Source: Melampsora larici-populina 98AG31
Taxonomy: Eukaryota; Basidiomycota; Pucciniomycetes; Pucciniales; Melampsoraceae
Reading direction: 5' to 3'
Length of the DNA stretch: 18,393 bases
NCBI RefSeq assembly: GCF_000204055.1
Contig: NW_006768880.1
Location: 42,367-60,759, forward strand
Shown here one piece after another: positions 1 through 9,833 of the stretch (its first letter is position 1; every line of letters begins with the position of its first letter). The notes below the pieces were generated by a model, which was not told the DNA's origin, searched no databases, and saw only the letters and a list, made by a program, of their open reading frames with translations. Made by a program: the position numbers and the translations under genes.

Positions 1-292
1 GAATTGATATAAAGAAATGACGACTTTGATTTCTGATGACATCTTTACCTCAGCTTTTCAGTCGGCCGTTCCGACAATTGATTTTAATGATTTCCAATCG
101 AAACTTGATTTGACTTACATTTTCAAGATCCATCGGCTTCTTTACCTCAACCATTTGTTAGTGAACTCATCTCATTCACCACTCAACATTCTTCATTCGA
201 TTTGATTTCAAAGATTACTTAATTAGCTTCATAGTTTCTTTTCTATTCCTCACACAGCCTCTAGAAGTCATTCACTGTGATTGCGAGATTGA
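1..292. other. AT-rich sequence upstream of the gene fragment, no firm gene
   Basis: An open stretch from an ATG at 17 to a stop at 205 encodes 62 residues with no recognisable domain. A pyrimidine-rich acceptor-like end (ACTTACATTTTCAAG, ending near 127) suggests that intron and exon pieces of the downstream gene fragment may lie here, but I could not build a consistent model. The left edge is cut by the window. Confidence 0.25.
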
Positions 293-751
293 AATGTGCC
301 GTGTGCTAACAATAACCCACGCACTACCCTCACTCCGGCTGAAACGTCAACGCAAACAGATGATATGATGAGGTATTGATCGATTACTCGTCTTTTCTCA
401 TATGCTTTTAATGATACCTTTTGATCGTTCTTTCCCAGAAATGTTTTAAATGCTTGTCTTTGGCCTGACACCGCTGGATTTCCTGATGCTTATAATCAGA
501 TACAAAACAAAAGAACTATCAAATTCACTCCTGATTATGGTAGACCTCAATCGCTAAACGTTGATGATATCAAGGCCATCATCAGTCGGGTAAGTTTTTG
601 ATTGGTTTCTTGTCTTACTGTTTTGTCTACCTTCATCAGTCACTGATAATTTATATCCAATGACATCAAAAATATCTAGCGAGGCTACTTCATTGATTGG
701 GCAGTGCATGTAACTGCCCCAGATTATCTATCTAGTGTCCTATGTAACTAA
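293..751 (+). pseudogene. Fragment of an unrecognised intron-containing gene (three exons)
   Basis: Three stretches join in phase across two canonical short introns: exon 293-372, intron 373-438 (GTATTG...TTTCCCAG), exon 439-589, intron 590-679 (GTAAGT...ATCTAG), exon 680-748 with stop TAA at 749-751. Intron 1 splits an Arg codon (AG/A) and intron 2 is phase 0. The joined product is about 100 residues; it contains the stretches ETSTQTDDMMRN, ACLWPDTAGFPDAYNQIQ and KAIISRRGYFIDWAVH. I do not recognise the family. An in-frame TGA at 290-292 closes exon 1 upstream with no clear acceptor, so the 5' part is missing, decayed or spliced differently. The end of exon 3 overlaps a hairpin (699-719) and may already be foreign sequence, so the stop may not be native. 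That these are exons is well supported by phase and splice sites; function is unknown. Confidence 0.55.
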
Positions 752-935
752 AAAATGGTGCCTTCATAGCGCGCTATATATCACAAAAAGAGCGTTTTTA
801 CCGCTCCGCAATCTCGTCAGAGATTTTTTCTATCAAATAGCGATTGGATAGTGGTCCCGCTCATAGCGGAGGCTCCGCTCCGCAACACATATGGGACCAA
901 ATCCATAGCGTTGCGGAGCAGTTCCGGTGTTGTCA
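699..935. repeat. Palindrome-rich segment resembling a DNA-transposon terminus
   Basis: This stretch separates the gene fragment from the LINE. It holds a hairpin (GGGCAGT 699-705 with ACTGCCC 713-719), a perfect 12-bp palindrome ATAGCGCGCTAT (766-777), the near-palindrome AGCGGAGGCTCCGCT around 864-878, arms GCTCCGCAA/TTGCGGAGC around 874-917, and arms TGGTCCC/GGGACCA around 849-899. The word ATAGCG occurs four times. Such subterminal TAGCG-type repeats are familiar from fungal hAT-like elements, but I could not define inverted repeats or a target duplication, so class and borders remain inference. It may be the right-hand end of an element whose left end lies outside the window. Confidence 0.4.
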
Positions 936-940
936 ACCCT

Positions 941-2322
941 CTTTTGTATGATGGATGTACGTGTTTGATTCATCCCAATCCATTCCCCTCCATAAAGGGC
1001 TGCGGACAAAACATAGGTTTTTATGATGAAGGATTTTTCGGCAAGCGTGCGGCGTTTGTCTCTCAACAAAACACCATGTTGACCAACTTTCATGTTGACT
1101 TTCTTTGAGAGGAGGAGGGTGTAGGTGAGCTCTGCATCATAGCCCACACCAAGGTTATCACCTATGTCAATGCCTAGGTATTTGTAAGAAGATTGTGCAT
1201 AGACTTTGCCATCTGTGAGGGTAAAGTGACATTTATTGTCACCAGGATAGGTTTCAGGATTTCCATATTTGGTTAGGAAAGCCTTGCGGAGTTTGGGGTC
1301 TTTCTCCCCGTGCATGACCACTGCACATTTTGCATGTCCAATTTTGAGGGTTTGCCACTTGTCAACCCATGCTGTTATAAGGTCACAACCTTTTTGGAGG
1401 TCTTCAAGGTTATCAAAGAAGGCGGCTGCATCATCTGCGTAGAGTTTACCGGTGTCATTATAATGACCTTTGTCAATGCCGGGTACAAGTACCCCGGGAA
1501 GCTTTTTGAAGAGATCATTCACAAAGATGATGAAGAGAAGAGGAGAGAGAGGACAACCCTCTTTGGTGCCTATTTCCATAGGGTAGTTTTCTGAGAGTTC
1601 ATCTCCAACTCTCATACAGAAGGTACTCTGTTTATAAGTAGTATCTAAGAAGGTGATGATGTTTTCAGGGATGCCTAAGTGGCGGAGTTTTTTCCAGAGT
1701 GCTTCATGTGGGACGCTTGGAAAAGCCTTTTAGAAGTCTATGTAAAGAACATAGGTTGGTTTATCAGTGTTAGCTCTGCGGCGAACCACTTCAGAAAGAG
1801 AGAGGAATTGGGCCATTCCTTCTTCTAATCTTCGGAAACCGCCTTGGTCTGGCGTAAAGAATTTTGCTCCATTAAGAGCTGAGCTCATTCTTTCTTCTAG
1901 GATGGTCATGATGACTTTCAGAAAAGCAGTTGAGAGTGTGATACCCCTCCTGTTAGAGAGATCAATAGGGTCTTTCCCAGGTTTACTGAGTGAGATGACT
2001 ACATTTTCAAAGTCACGAGGTGCGGGAGTACCATCTGTAAGCATGGTGTTGAGGATGTCAAGTGCCTGCCTCCCGGCAGGTGTTTCAAGGTCGCCATCCA
2101 TATCATCAATAGGGACGGGATGGTAGATATGATCCATAGGATCGTAGAACCGCCCAGCAGGCGTCGTAAAGGTAGGTCGGAGAGGGTCAGGCCTTCTCTT
2201 GACGGGTGCGGGAAGAGGTTGATCCGCCCAATCCCAAGCTGCATATTTGTCTTCTTCAATGCGTGAGACTAAAGAGTTTATTTTCTCTTTCTCAGGGTTC
2301 TCCCACTGGAGTATGGAGAGTT
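941..2322 (-). pseudogene. LINE ORF, C-terminal block: reverse transcriptase core and thumb
   Basis: Reading leftward from the copia insertion, this block carries the RT motifs in order: SKPGKDPIDLSNRRGITL (fingers), DQGGFRRLEEGMAQF, the motif A catalytic Asp in VLYIDF, KEGCPLSPLLFIIFVNDL (motif B region), LYADDAAAFFD with catalytic YADD at 1,430-1,441, and a thumb-like segment with IGHAKCAVVMHG. A TAA at 1,730-1,732 falls directly after the motif A Asp-Phe, where LINEs usually have Lys or Gln before Ala-Phe, so CAA-to-TAA or AAA-to-TAA change is likely. The reading frame is the same on both sides of the stop. After a segment ending in TSIIQK (about 941) the frame stays open to 833, but the peptide there comes from the palindromic segment. 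No RNase H domain is present. Confidence 0.88.
2318..2322. other. Left target-site duplication of the copia element (GAGTT)
   Basis: GAGTT immediately precedes the left LTR (TG at 2,323) and is repeated exactly at 8,587-8,591 after the right LTR (CA ending at 8,586). Five bp is the usual copia duplication length. Confidence 0.95.
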
Positions 2323-3124
2323 TGAAATGATGAGAGACGCGGAAGAAATTCAACGCGTGTAACCTGGACAGACAGGTTATAGATGAGTTGTAAGACTCAA
2401 AGAAAGATTCACAAAAGACTGGCGGAGAAAGTCGACGCCTTACCTGGACAGACATGTTATAGATGAGTTGTAAGACTCAAAGAAAGATTCACGAAAGACT
2501 GGCGGAGAAAGTCGACGCCTTACCTGCGAGTGAGCAGGAGGAAAGAGTGGTAGGGAGGTTCTAAGCTTCCAAGTTCCACACGATGATAACATTCCACTTC
2601 TAGTAAAGAGAAAAATAAAAGAACTTTAAGAGAACACAAGATTTACCTGGACAGACAGGTTATAGATGAGTTGTAAGACTCAAAGAAATATTCACGAAAG
2701 ACTGGCGGAGAAAGTCGACGCCTTACCTGCGAGTGAGCAGGAGGAAAGAGTGGTAGGGAGGTCTATCGTGACACATGAGCACTCATCCAAGAAGTGAAAT
2801 ATGAAAAGAGAAAAAAATAGAAAATAAGGTGCGTACTCTAAGCTTCCAAGTTCCACACGATGAGGGGGGAACAAGGAGCTCGAGAGACCCTGGGTATATA
2901 AGAGAGAAACTGAATCGCACACAATTTTCACCCTGAAGCAAGGGGATACACAGATACAGACTAGACACGCGTACACAACCATTTTGATAAAGCCCACACA
3001 CAAATAATGTTCCCAAAAGGGAAACATTCTACACGACTTGAAGATACCTGAATTCAGACCTAATACTGTAGCGTTTGATTTCCTAATCGGGATGGACTTG
3101 ACTACCTTAGACAGTATCATAACA
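2323..3124 (-). repeat. 3' LTR of the copia element
   Basis: 802 bp; in element orientation it starts TGTTATGATACTG and ends CATCATTTCA. It matches the 5' LTR (7,785-8,586) except for seven substitutions, six of them transitions. Internally it carries three copies of an 80-bp unit and a duplicated CTAAGCTTCCAAGTTCCACA segment. A TATATA-type box lies near 2,895-2,901. Confidence 0.96.
2362..2724. repeat. 80-bp repeat units inside the 3' LTR (three copies)
   Basis: Units starting ACCTGGACAGACA occupy 2,362-2,441 and 2,442-2,521 (adjacent) and 2,645-2,724 (after a 123-bp spacer). Copies two and three are followed by the same roughly 38-bp tail (ACCTGCGAGTGAGCAGG...), so the larger unit was duplicated too. 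The same layout is at 7,824-7,903, 7,904-7,983 and 8,107-8,186 in the 5' LTR. On the sense strand of the element each unit border reads CAGGTAAGG, a consensus 5' splice site. Confidence 0.9.
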
Positions 3125-3136
3125 TGCCCCCTCAAG
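3125..3136 (-). other. Polypurine tract of the copia element
   Basis: In element orientation the sequence CTTGAGGGGGCA directly abuts the 3' LTR start TGTTATG. A G-rich purine run at this position primes plus-strand DNA synthesis in LTR retrotransposons. Confidence 0.85.
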
Positions 3137-3140
3137 TTCA

Positions 3141-5291
3141 TCACGGGATAGGTTTGAGTCCTAAGATTTTGCGAAGGTGAGTAAATTGAGCAGAACCTAG
3201 GGACTTTGTTAGAAGATCAGCTGTCATGAGATGAGTAGGGCAGTGTTGAACAGTTAGCTTTCCAGCTTTTACCACTTCTCTGATCCAGTGGTAGTGGATT
3301 TCAACATGCTTTGTTCTTGCATGAAAGATTGATTTGTTGGTTAAGTGAATCGCACCCATGTTGTCACTCTTGAGGATTGTTGGATCTGAGTCTTCATAAC
3401 CGAGTTTTGTCAGCATAGTTCTTAGCCACAGGAGCTCTTGACCGGCTTCAGTAATGGCACGATACTCTGCCTCAGTTGATGATAATGCCACAGTGGGTTG
3501 AAGTTTGCTACGCCAGGATACTGCACCACCCGCCAAGATGAATAAATAGCCTGTGGTTGACCTGCGAGTATCTTTGTCCCCTGCCCAGTCTGCATCACAC
3601 AAGGCCTGAGGACAGTGCTGACTCTTGAGACCTTTGACCGGTTTGTTTGGTGATTCTCCAGAATAGCAAATACCGTAGTTGACGGTTCCCACAAGGTAAC
3701 AAAGAACATGGTTTGCAGCATTCCAGTGCTGAAATCCCGGCCAGTCAAGATGCTGAGAAAGCACACCTACTGCGTAGGCCAGGTCGGGTCTGGTGCATTG
3801 TGCGAGATACATGAGAGAACCAACGATGCTTCAGTATGGTAGTTTCTTGCAGGCAAAATCCTCAATTTCGTCTAAACTTGGCTTGAATAGTTTGAGTCCA
3901 GGTGGGAGAGGTGTACTAGCGGGTTTCAGATCCAAGGAATCAAAACGTTGAAGGATTTTTGTAGCGTACACTTCCTGACATATCGAGTAAACACTTTCAC
4001 TTTCACGTTTGACTTCAATGCCCACAACTGTCGTAGCCAATCCGAGGTCCTCCATTTCCCACCGTTTTGAGATTTCAGCTTTGAATGAAAGAATATCATT
4101 GCCTGTAATGGTGAGATCGTCAACATGTACATAAACAGCAGTGAACAGGTTATCTACACATCTGATGTATACACAATGGTCTACTTCGCATTGAATGAAG
4201 TTAATGCTAATCAAGAATTCTTCGACGTCATCCTGCCAGCACTTAGGAGCCTGTTTAAGACCATATAGAGATTTAAGCAGCCGGCACACTAGATGTTCTT
4301 CACCGGGTACTACAAAGCCTTCAGGTTGCTCTACGTATATCTCTTTGTCAAGGTCACTGTTGAGAAAAGCTGTAATGGCGTCCATGAGGTGTACTTCCCA
4401 GCCATTGATGGCAGCAAGTGCAATGAAGAGTCGGAAAGAGGTGGGCTTTCCAGTCGGAGCGAAGGTGTCAAAGTAGTCGATTCCGTGTATCTGAGTGTTA
4501 CCCATGGCCACGTAACGAGACTTGAACTTGAACTTTTTGTTGGGATCTGCCGTAGGTTTCTTTCTGAACAACCAGAGCCCTCTGATGACGTTACAATTTT
4601 CGGGTCTGTCTACCAGAACCCACACTTTCTTGTCACGCATTGCTTGGATCTCTTTCTTGCAGGCATTCATCCATTCGTCTCCTTCAGGTCCAGACACGGC
4701 CTTTGAGTATGATCTAGGCACATCATGAGTCGTAGTTACCATATCGCATTCGGGAACTCCACAGTTTAAATGTTGAGCAGACTCCCACTTAGCAATCAAG
4801 GAAGAGACTTTGATATCATCACACACGGCAGTGGCTGTGTACTTAACTACTTGCTTCACTCTGCCTGAGCGACGAACATCTGGGGATACTTTAATGGCTG
4901 GCGGGTTAGGATCAAGAACTGTAGGAACCTCAGGACGATTATCAGAGTCAGTCGGCTCCAGGACCTCTTCAAAATGCTCATCATCAGAGTCGTTGTCAAA
5001 GAATCGAATGTTGACTCCCTTGCTTGTTGGAGGAAGAGGAGATAGCCTAGTGACCGGATCATTTCCAAAAGGAAAGAGATCTTCATTGAATGTAGCGTGA
5101 TGCGTGATGATGATTTTATGAGAGGTCAGATCATAGATCTGATAGTTAAAATTGTCCTCATCATAACCGACTAGAACACCATGACTGCTGACTGGGTTGA
5201 ATTTCGAACCTCTGATTTCTTTTCTGATTAAAGCATAGGCCAAGCAACAAAGACTTTCAAATGCTGTACCAATGGTTTTCTGAAATGCCAA
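3141..5291 (-). pseudogene. pol: Copia polyprotein, C-terminal part: reverse transcriptase and RNase H
   Basis: Reading leftward from 5,291, the frame opens within the end of the integrase region (CLAYALIRKEIRGSKFNP, then GVLVGYDEDNFNYQIYDL) and passes into the copia RT: GLWLFRKKPTADP, SRYVAMGNTQIHGIDYFDTF, motif A in HLMDAITAFLN, EIYVEQPEGF, LLKSLYGLKQAPKCW and the active site VHVDDLTITG near 4,115 (the usual form is YVDD). After CKKLPY a TGA (3,831-3,833) replaces what is normally Arg in PYRS-type copia sequences, consistent with CGA-to-TGA. The same frame continues with SIVGSLMYLA and RNase H: CDADWAGD, ALSSTEAEYRA near 3,470, LKSDNMGAI and KHVEIHYHWIREVV. It ends 16 nt before the LTR. It is joined to the upstream frame only through a frameshift. 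Confidence 0.95.
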
Positions 5292-7720
5292 ACTTCAAAC
5301 GGTGTGCGATTGTTGCTAAGAGCAGCTGTGACAGTACGATTTGTGAGAAAAACTGCAGTGCTACATGCTTGTACCCAGAATTGCAAAGGCATCTTCGATT
5401 CCAACATCATGGATCTAGCTTTTGTGCTTATGGTGCGATTACCACGTTCTGACACGCCATTTTCTTCAGGAGAATGTGCGGCTGTGAGGTGAAGAACAAT
5501 CCCGCGCTCACAAAGTTCGGTACCCAGGAGGTCATTGAGAAATTCACCTCCTCTGTCAAGGGTAAATTGCTTCAACTTCACACAAGTTTGACGTTCAGCC
5601 ATGGCAAGATAGGTTTTAAAAACGTTCAACACTTCTTCTTTTGATTTAGATTGCATAAAGTAGATGTGACGAAAAGATGAATAGTCATCACAAAATAAGG
5701 TGTAGTACATTTCATTTTTCAATCCTTTGACCCTGATTATGCCACTGAGATCAACATGTACATTTTCTAGATGTCGAAAAGCCCTGGGCCTAGTTGAAGA
5801 GTGAGGGATTTTAGTGTTCTTGGATAGAGAACAGATATCACAGTGTTTTAATTGAGTTAGGTCTTCTGTCAGACCCTGCACACTTTTGTGTTTGCACATT
5901 AACCTGAGATAACGGTGGCTCAGATGCCCTAAACGACGGTGTTGAAGTTGAGTCACATCTTCAGCTTGAGTTGATGATGCCTTTGAGTCAAAAGTTGGAC
6001 TCACCGGTTCGAGAGCTACATACATGAGATTGTTTGCAGCAAACACTCCGTTGAACAAGGCCTCTCCTTTGAATACAAGCGAGAAACAATTTGAGTCGTT
6101 GGGATGAATCAGGACCTGAACTCCTTTACGAAGCATAGCACCTCCAGCCAATAAGTTTTGAGCCAGTTCAGGCACATAAAGACTGTTGTTCAACTCAAAC
6201 ATTTTGCCAGTACCTGATTTTAGTTGCACCGTACTGGTAGAGTGAACAGCAAGAGACACATCTCCTCCCGCGAGTTTCAGTCGTTTGGACGAATCTTCAA
6301 TTTTTGACATAGAGGCAAACAGTTGATCGTTTTTGAACATATAATGAGTCGCCCCGGTGTCATACAGAGCCCAGTGACCACTGCTCTTGTTGACCAGGTT
6401 CGCAGCAGGAGTGTCGTCATCGAATACGGTATGAGATGCTTCGAATGTTTCTGAGGCGGAAGCTGACACAGAAACGCTATCTTCGTCAAGAAAGATATGA
6501 AGGGAAGCGAACGGGTTCGAGGAGGCAAAAGCAGGACTAGCTGAAGGTAATGAGACTTGTTTAATGCCGTTGACACTTGGAGTCTGGGATTGATTTCGAA
6601 AACGATTTCCATGATTTCCCTTTCGTCTTGCCTCCATTTGAGCAATCCAAAGATCACGAGCACTGCGATTTTCAGGTTTGGCGAAACATTTTTCAGGAGT
6701 ATGGGTGGTGGAGATACATCTGTGTTCAGTACATTTTGGTCGGAAACGACGTTGATTTCCTCCAGCGGCTTGAGCAGCACTGCTTTGAGGGATTGAGTAA
6801 GTGGTACGAGCAGCTTCAAAGTGATGGTTTACAGTCGCTTGACTTGCTTCAATGATAGCCGGAGTAGTGAAACCTCCATTTCTAGCTTCATAATCAATAA
6901 GATACTGAACTACTCCTTCTCTGGTAAGAGGAACGACTTTTGAGTATATGTTCTCAGACACGTTTTCATTGATTTGAGATTTGACCGTTTTGATGAGTTT
7001 GCGAGCGGCAGAGGCAGATGAAATTTGTCCTTTGTACTTAACAAAGTCAGCGATCAAGTTGTTGAACTTGTCACAGTGCACTTTGAATGAATCAGAGCTC
7101 AGAATCTTCATATCGCTGATTGTGTCTTCAATGGTTTGTAGACCAGCTTCCGATATTCTCTGGTGGTGATTCTTGAGAAACTTCCAGATCAGATACGGTT
7201 CATAATCAAAGTCATCCTCGTCTTCGCTATCTTCATTTTCATCTTCCGAGTCGTTACAGTTCGCCAACTTCAACATGGTTTGACACCTAGTTTTGTTCTG
7301 GCTATCCATCAGTCCAAGAAGCCACACAGAGATCACAAGTTTGACTTTCAGATGTTGTTCATCAGTCAAAGAAGGCGCTTTGAAATCGTATTTGGAGAGA
7401 TATTTGTGATAATCGATGATTTTCAACACTCTTTTAATTGCGAGTGACCATTCAGGAAAATTCCCGTCAGAAAGTTTGTTGTCAATTGTGTATTTCGACA
7501 GAATCGAGTTGAGCTCCTGAACGAATTGTTGAAGCGGAGTGCCAAAAAACTTCAGTTCATCCTTATCAGTCATTCTTGTGAAGTTTGACAATGATGTAGA
7601 TAAGAGATTGGGAAGAGGTTCTTGAGAAGATGGTTTGTGAGTCTTTGATGAAGAAGTATCGGATGTGGAATCTTCGGATTTGTCGTCGGCGTCGGCTAGC
7701 ACAGGATGTGGCGATGACAT
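5228..7720 (-). pseudogene. gag-pol: Copia polyprotein, N-terminal part: gag, protease, integrase
   Basis: An 830-codon frame begins at an ATG 64 nt inside the 5' LTR. Gag covers roughly residues 1-345, with an acidic Ser-rich start and a zinc-knuckle-like CTEHRCISTTHTPEKC near 328-344 (spacing differs from CX2CX4HX4C). The aspartic protease has LYDTGATHYM near 450. The integrase zinc domain shows HRRLGHLSH near 590 and CDIC near 626. The catalytic core has VHVDLSG near 655, TLDRGGEF near 720 and EENGVSERGNRTI near 750, matching the D,D,E pattern. The frame then ends at a TAA (5,228-5,230) because one base is missing near 5,249, where the family's Val-Phe-Gly-Cys-Leu-Ala pattern changes frame. 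Downstream sequence continues in the next frame. Confidence 0.95.
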
Positions 7721-7769
7721 AAACAGTCTTTAGATGAGGTCTTTGAGTAAAGGAGTGATTGAGTCGTAG

Positions 7770-7784
7770 GGACTCCCGCTACCA
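7770..7784 (-). other. Primer binding site of the copia element
   Basis: Immediately inside the 5' LTR the sense strand reads TGGTAGCGGGAGTCC. It begins with the TGG expected to pair with a tRNA CCA end. The complement ends CGCTACCA, like the 3' end of yeast initiator tRNA-Met, the usual copia primer; assignment to that tRNA is inference. Confidence 0.6.
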
Positions 7785-8586
7785 TGAAATGATGAGAGAC
7801 GCGGAAGAAATTCAACGCGTGTAACCTGGACAGACAGGTTATAGATGAGCTGTAAGACTCAAAGAAAGATTCACGAAAGACTGGCGGAGAAAGTCGACGC
7901 CTTACCTGGACAGACATGTTATAGATGAGTTGTAAGACTCAAAGAAAGATTCACGAAAGACTGGCGGAGAAAGTCAACGCCTTACCTGCGAGTGAGCAGG
8001 AGGAAAGAGTGGTAGGGAGGTTCTAAGCTTCCAAGTTCCACACGATGATAACATTCCACTTCTAGTAAAGAGAAAAATAAAAGAACTTTAAGAGAACACA
8101 AGATTTACCTGGACAGACAGGTTATAGATGAGTTGTAAGACTCAAAGAAAGATTCACGAAAGACTGGCGGAGAAAGTCGACGCCTTACCTGCAAGTGAGC
8201 AGGAGGAAAGAGTGGTAGGGAGGTCTATCGTGACACATGAGCACTCATCCAAGAAGTGAAATATGAAAAGAGAAAAAAATAGAAAATAAGGTGCGTACTC
8301 TAAGCTTCCAAGTTCCACACGATGAGGGGGGAACAAGGAGCTTGAGAGACCCTGGGTATATAAGAGAGAAACTGAATCGCACACAATTTTCACCCTGAAG
8401 CAAGGGGATACACAGATACAGACTAGACACGCGTACACAACCATTTTGATGAAGCCCACACACAAATAATGTTCCCAAAAGGGAAACATTCTACACGACT
8501 TGAAGATACCTGAATTCAGACCTAATACTGTAGCGTTTGATTTCCTAATCGGGATGGACTTGACTACCTTAGACAGTATCATAACA
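7785..8586 (-). repeat. 5' LTR of the copia element
   Basis: 802 bp, about 99.1% identical to the left LTR. It carries the promoter-side signals for the minus-strand polyprotein and the same three 80-bp units (7,824-7,903, 7,904-7,983, 8,107-8,186). Each unit border on the sense strand reads CAGGTAAGG. Confidence 0.96.
8357..8363 (-). promoter_or_regulatory. Candidate TATA box in the 5' LTR
   Basis: The + strand reads TATATAA and the sense strand reads TTATATAC, about 225 bp into the LTR, which is a usual place for an LTR promoter. The better match to the TATA consensus is on the + strand, so antisense transcription is also possible. The transcription start is not determined. Confidence 0.4.
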
Positions 8587-8591
8587 GAGTT
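8587..8591. other. Right target-site duplication of the copia element (GAGTT)
   Basis: Exact copy of 2,318-2,322. Joining 2,322 to 8,592 restores the LINE reading frame through this point (...KKTKRPK then LSILQWENPEK). Confidence 0.95.
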
Positions 8592-9581
8592 TAGGTCTTT
8601 TAGTTTTCTTCTTGTCATCCTTTTTGGATTTAGGGTGAGAGCCAACATGTTGGGCTCTCTCAAGTTTCAAGATTTCCTTGAATATGACGGGTGGCACGTT
8701 GTCATCTCCACGTGCTGCATTTTTGTTAAGCCTGCTACAGGCTGTGAGGAATTCTTGAGAGGTGATAGGTTTACCTATAGGTAATTTTTTCATTTTCTTG
8801 TCATCACAAGTGAGGTTCTCCCAATAAGTGGGATCCTGTGAAACCCCGGTTTTGTCACGGGAGAGAGTGCTAAAATGTTCATATTCAGCTTGTGCAATGT
8901 CTTTATTAGTGACACAGATGTCCCCTTTGCTATTTTTGCAGGGCATTGGGTGGCTTTTACGTTTGCCTAAGTGGTCTGGAAGTGCGGCGTTGATAGCCGC
9001 ATGGAAGTCAAGCATCTTATTCTCAACAAGATGTTTGGTAGTTTGTGCGGCCCTTTTCTTTGCCTGCAAGGTTTCAAATTTCTTTACAGCAGTTTGTGCG
9101 AGTCTTCCCGCCTTTTCAGCGTAGTTGGTGAGTTTAGTGAGTTCTTCAAGTGGGGTCCTTTTTTCTAAGGCCGCCTGGTAGATTGCCTTTGTCTTTCTGG
9201 CATTTTTGCTGAGGTTGGCCACTTTCCTAGGGAAGTGGACGGTTCAAGGAGGTTTCGCAAATTTTATGGCACCCCATTTGGTGGAGGACTCTACAAGATT
9301 AGAGATCCAGGCAGTATTTTTCTCTTTGAGAGTACCTGATGCGGGGAATGTTTTCCAAGCCCCGTCCGTAAGGATATCTGTTGCGTGTCCGCGCAGCAGT
9401 TTCAGGTCCCACTTAAGAGCGGGAGGAGTAGGTTTTTCAAATTTCTTTCGAATTTTCATGCTGATGGCGGCGTGATCACTCACACCGTCGTATTGAAGTG
9501 ACATTTGTCGACTGACTTTGGTCTTACAGGTGAGATCCTGTAATGCGGGTGAGATCAGCCAATGGTCAATGTCATTCGGTC

Positions 9582-9583
9582 TA
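9582..9583. other. Left TA target duplication of the DNA element
   Basis: TA abuts the left terminal inverted repeat; the second copy is at 11,798-11,799. Keeping one TA restores the LINE codons for IKRGRPNDIDHW. Confidence 0.85.
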
Positions 9584-9597
9584 CACCACGGAGTGGT
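9584..9597 (+). repeat. Left terminal inverted repeat of the DNA element
   Basis: CACCACGGAGTGGT, an exact reverse complement of 11,784-11,797. It is itself a small hairpin (ACCAC/GTGGT around GGA). Confidence 0.88.
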
Positions 9598-9646
9598 TCT
9601 TGAGCAGAAAAAGCGTCGGTGAGGTCTGAGTGTCGTCGGGGTCGTG

Positions 9647-9701
9647 AAATGGCCGGGAAATGGCCTGAAAGTGGCCTGTAAGAGGCCTGAAAATGGTCTG
9701 T
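9647..9701. repeat. Subterminal 11-bp tandem repeat, five copies
   Basis: Units at 9,647, 9,658, 9,669, 9,680 and 9,691 follow the pattern AARNGGYCNGN: AAATGGCCGGG, AAATGGCCTGA, AAGTGGCCTGT, AAGAGGCCTGA, AAATGGTCTGT. They start 63 bp from the element's left end, where transposase-binding repeats are often found; binding is inference. Confidence 0.8.
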
Positions 9702-9796
9702 GAGAACCGGCTACATACCAGCTGCAGGCCAATTGAGTACCGTTGGTAGTCTGACTGCAGCTGGTCTGCGTAGTTAAGTCTGCAAAAGGGTGGGCG

Positions 9797-9808
9797 AGTG
9801 CCTGTGAG
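9797..9808 (+). repeat. Direct 12-bp repeat shared by both element ends
   Basis: AGTGCCTGTGAG here recurs in the same orientation at 11,577-11,588, each about 210 bp from its own end of the element. Confidence 0.5.
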
Positions 9809-9833
9809 ACGTCTGCCAGACTGTTCTTCCTTG

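Larger units (their letters stand above)
2323..8586 (-). mobile_element. Ty1/copia LTR retrotransposon, complete but with broken ORFs
   Basis: A 6,264-bp element inserted into the LINE RT region. It has two 802-bp LTRs with TG...CA ends, a 5-bp target duplication, a PBS next to the 5' LTR (right side), a polypurine tract next to the 3' LTR (left side), and one polyprotein ordered gag, protease, integrase, RT, RNase H. Integrase before RT defines the copia order. The LTRs differ at 7 of 802 positions without indels (about 0.9%), so insertion is comparatively recent. The coding part has one 1-nt deletion near 5,249 at the integrase/RT linker and one TGA at 3,831-3,833 before RNase H, so this copy should not make a full polyprotein. 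Confidence 0.96.
8587..9583 (-). pseudogene. LINE ORF, middle block: endonuclease end, linker and start of RT
   Basis: From the TA-element boundary leftward the block reads RPNDIDHWLISPALQ and SDHAAISMKIRKKF, the last conserved motifs of APE-type endonucleases, where the Asp-His pair is catalytic. A Lys/Ala-rich linker follows, then the RT N-terminus with NAARGDDNVPPVIFKEIL, and the block ends at the copia insertion. A TGA at 9,244-9,246 lies between AIKFAKPP and TVHFPRKVANL; the frame is the same on both sides, and CGA (Arg)-to-TGA is the simplest origin. Frame arithmetic with the flanking LINE blocks is exact at both insertions. Confidence 0.9.

Noticed and set aside
699..935. Firm hAT annotation with CAGTG-type ends
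   Set aside because: A weak match between CAGTGCATGTAACTGC (702-717) and the complement of the segment near 915-932 is not convincing, and no 8-bp target duplication was found.
2692..3144. 150-codon minus-strand frame across the LTR (and its twin at 8,154-8,663)
   Set aside because: It lies in LTR sequence and occurs in both LTRs; it has no protein signature.
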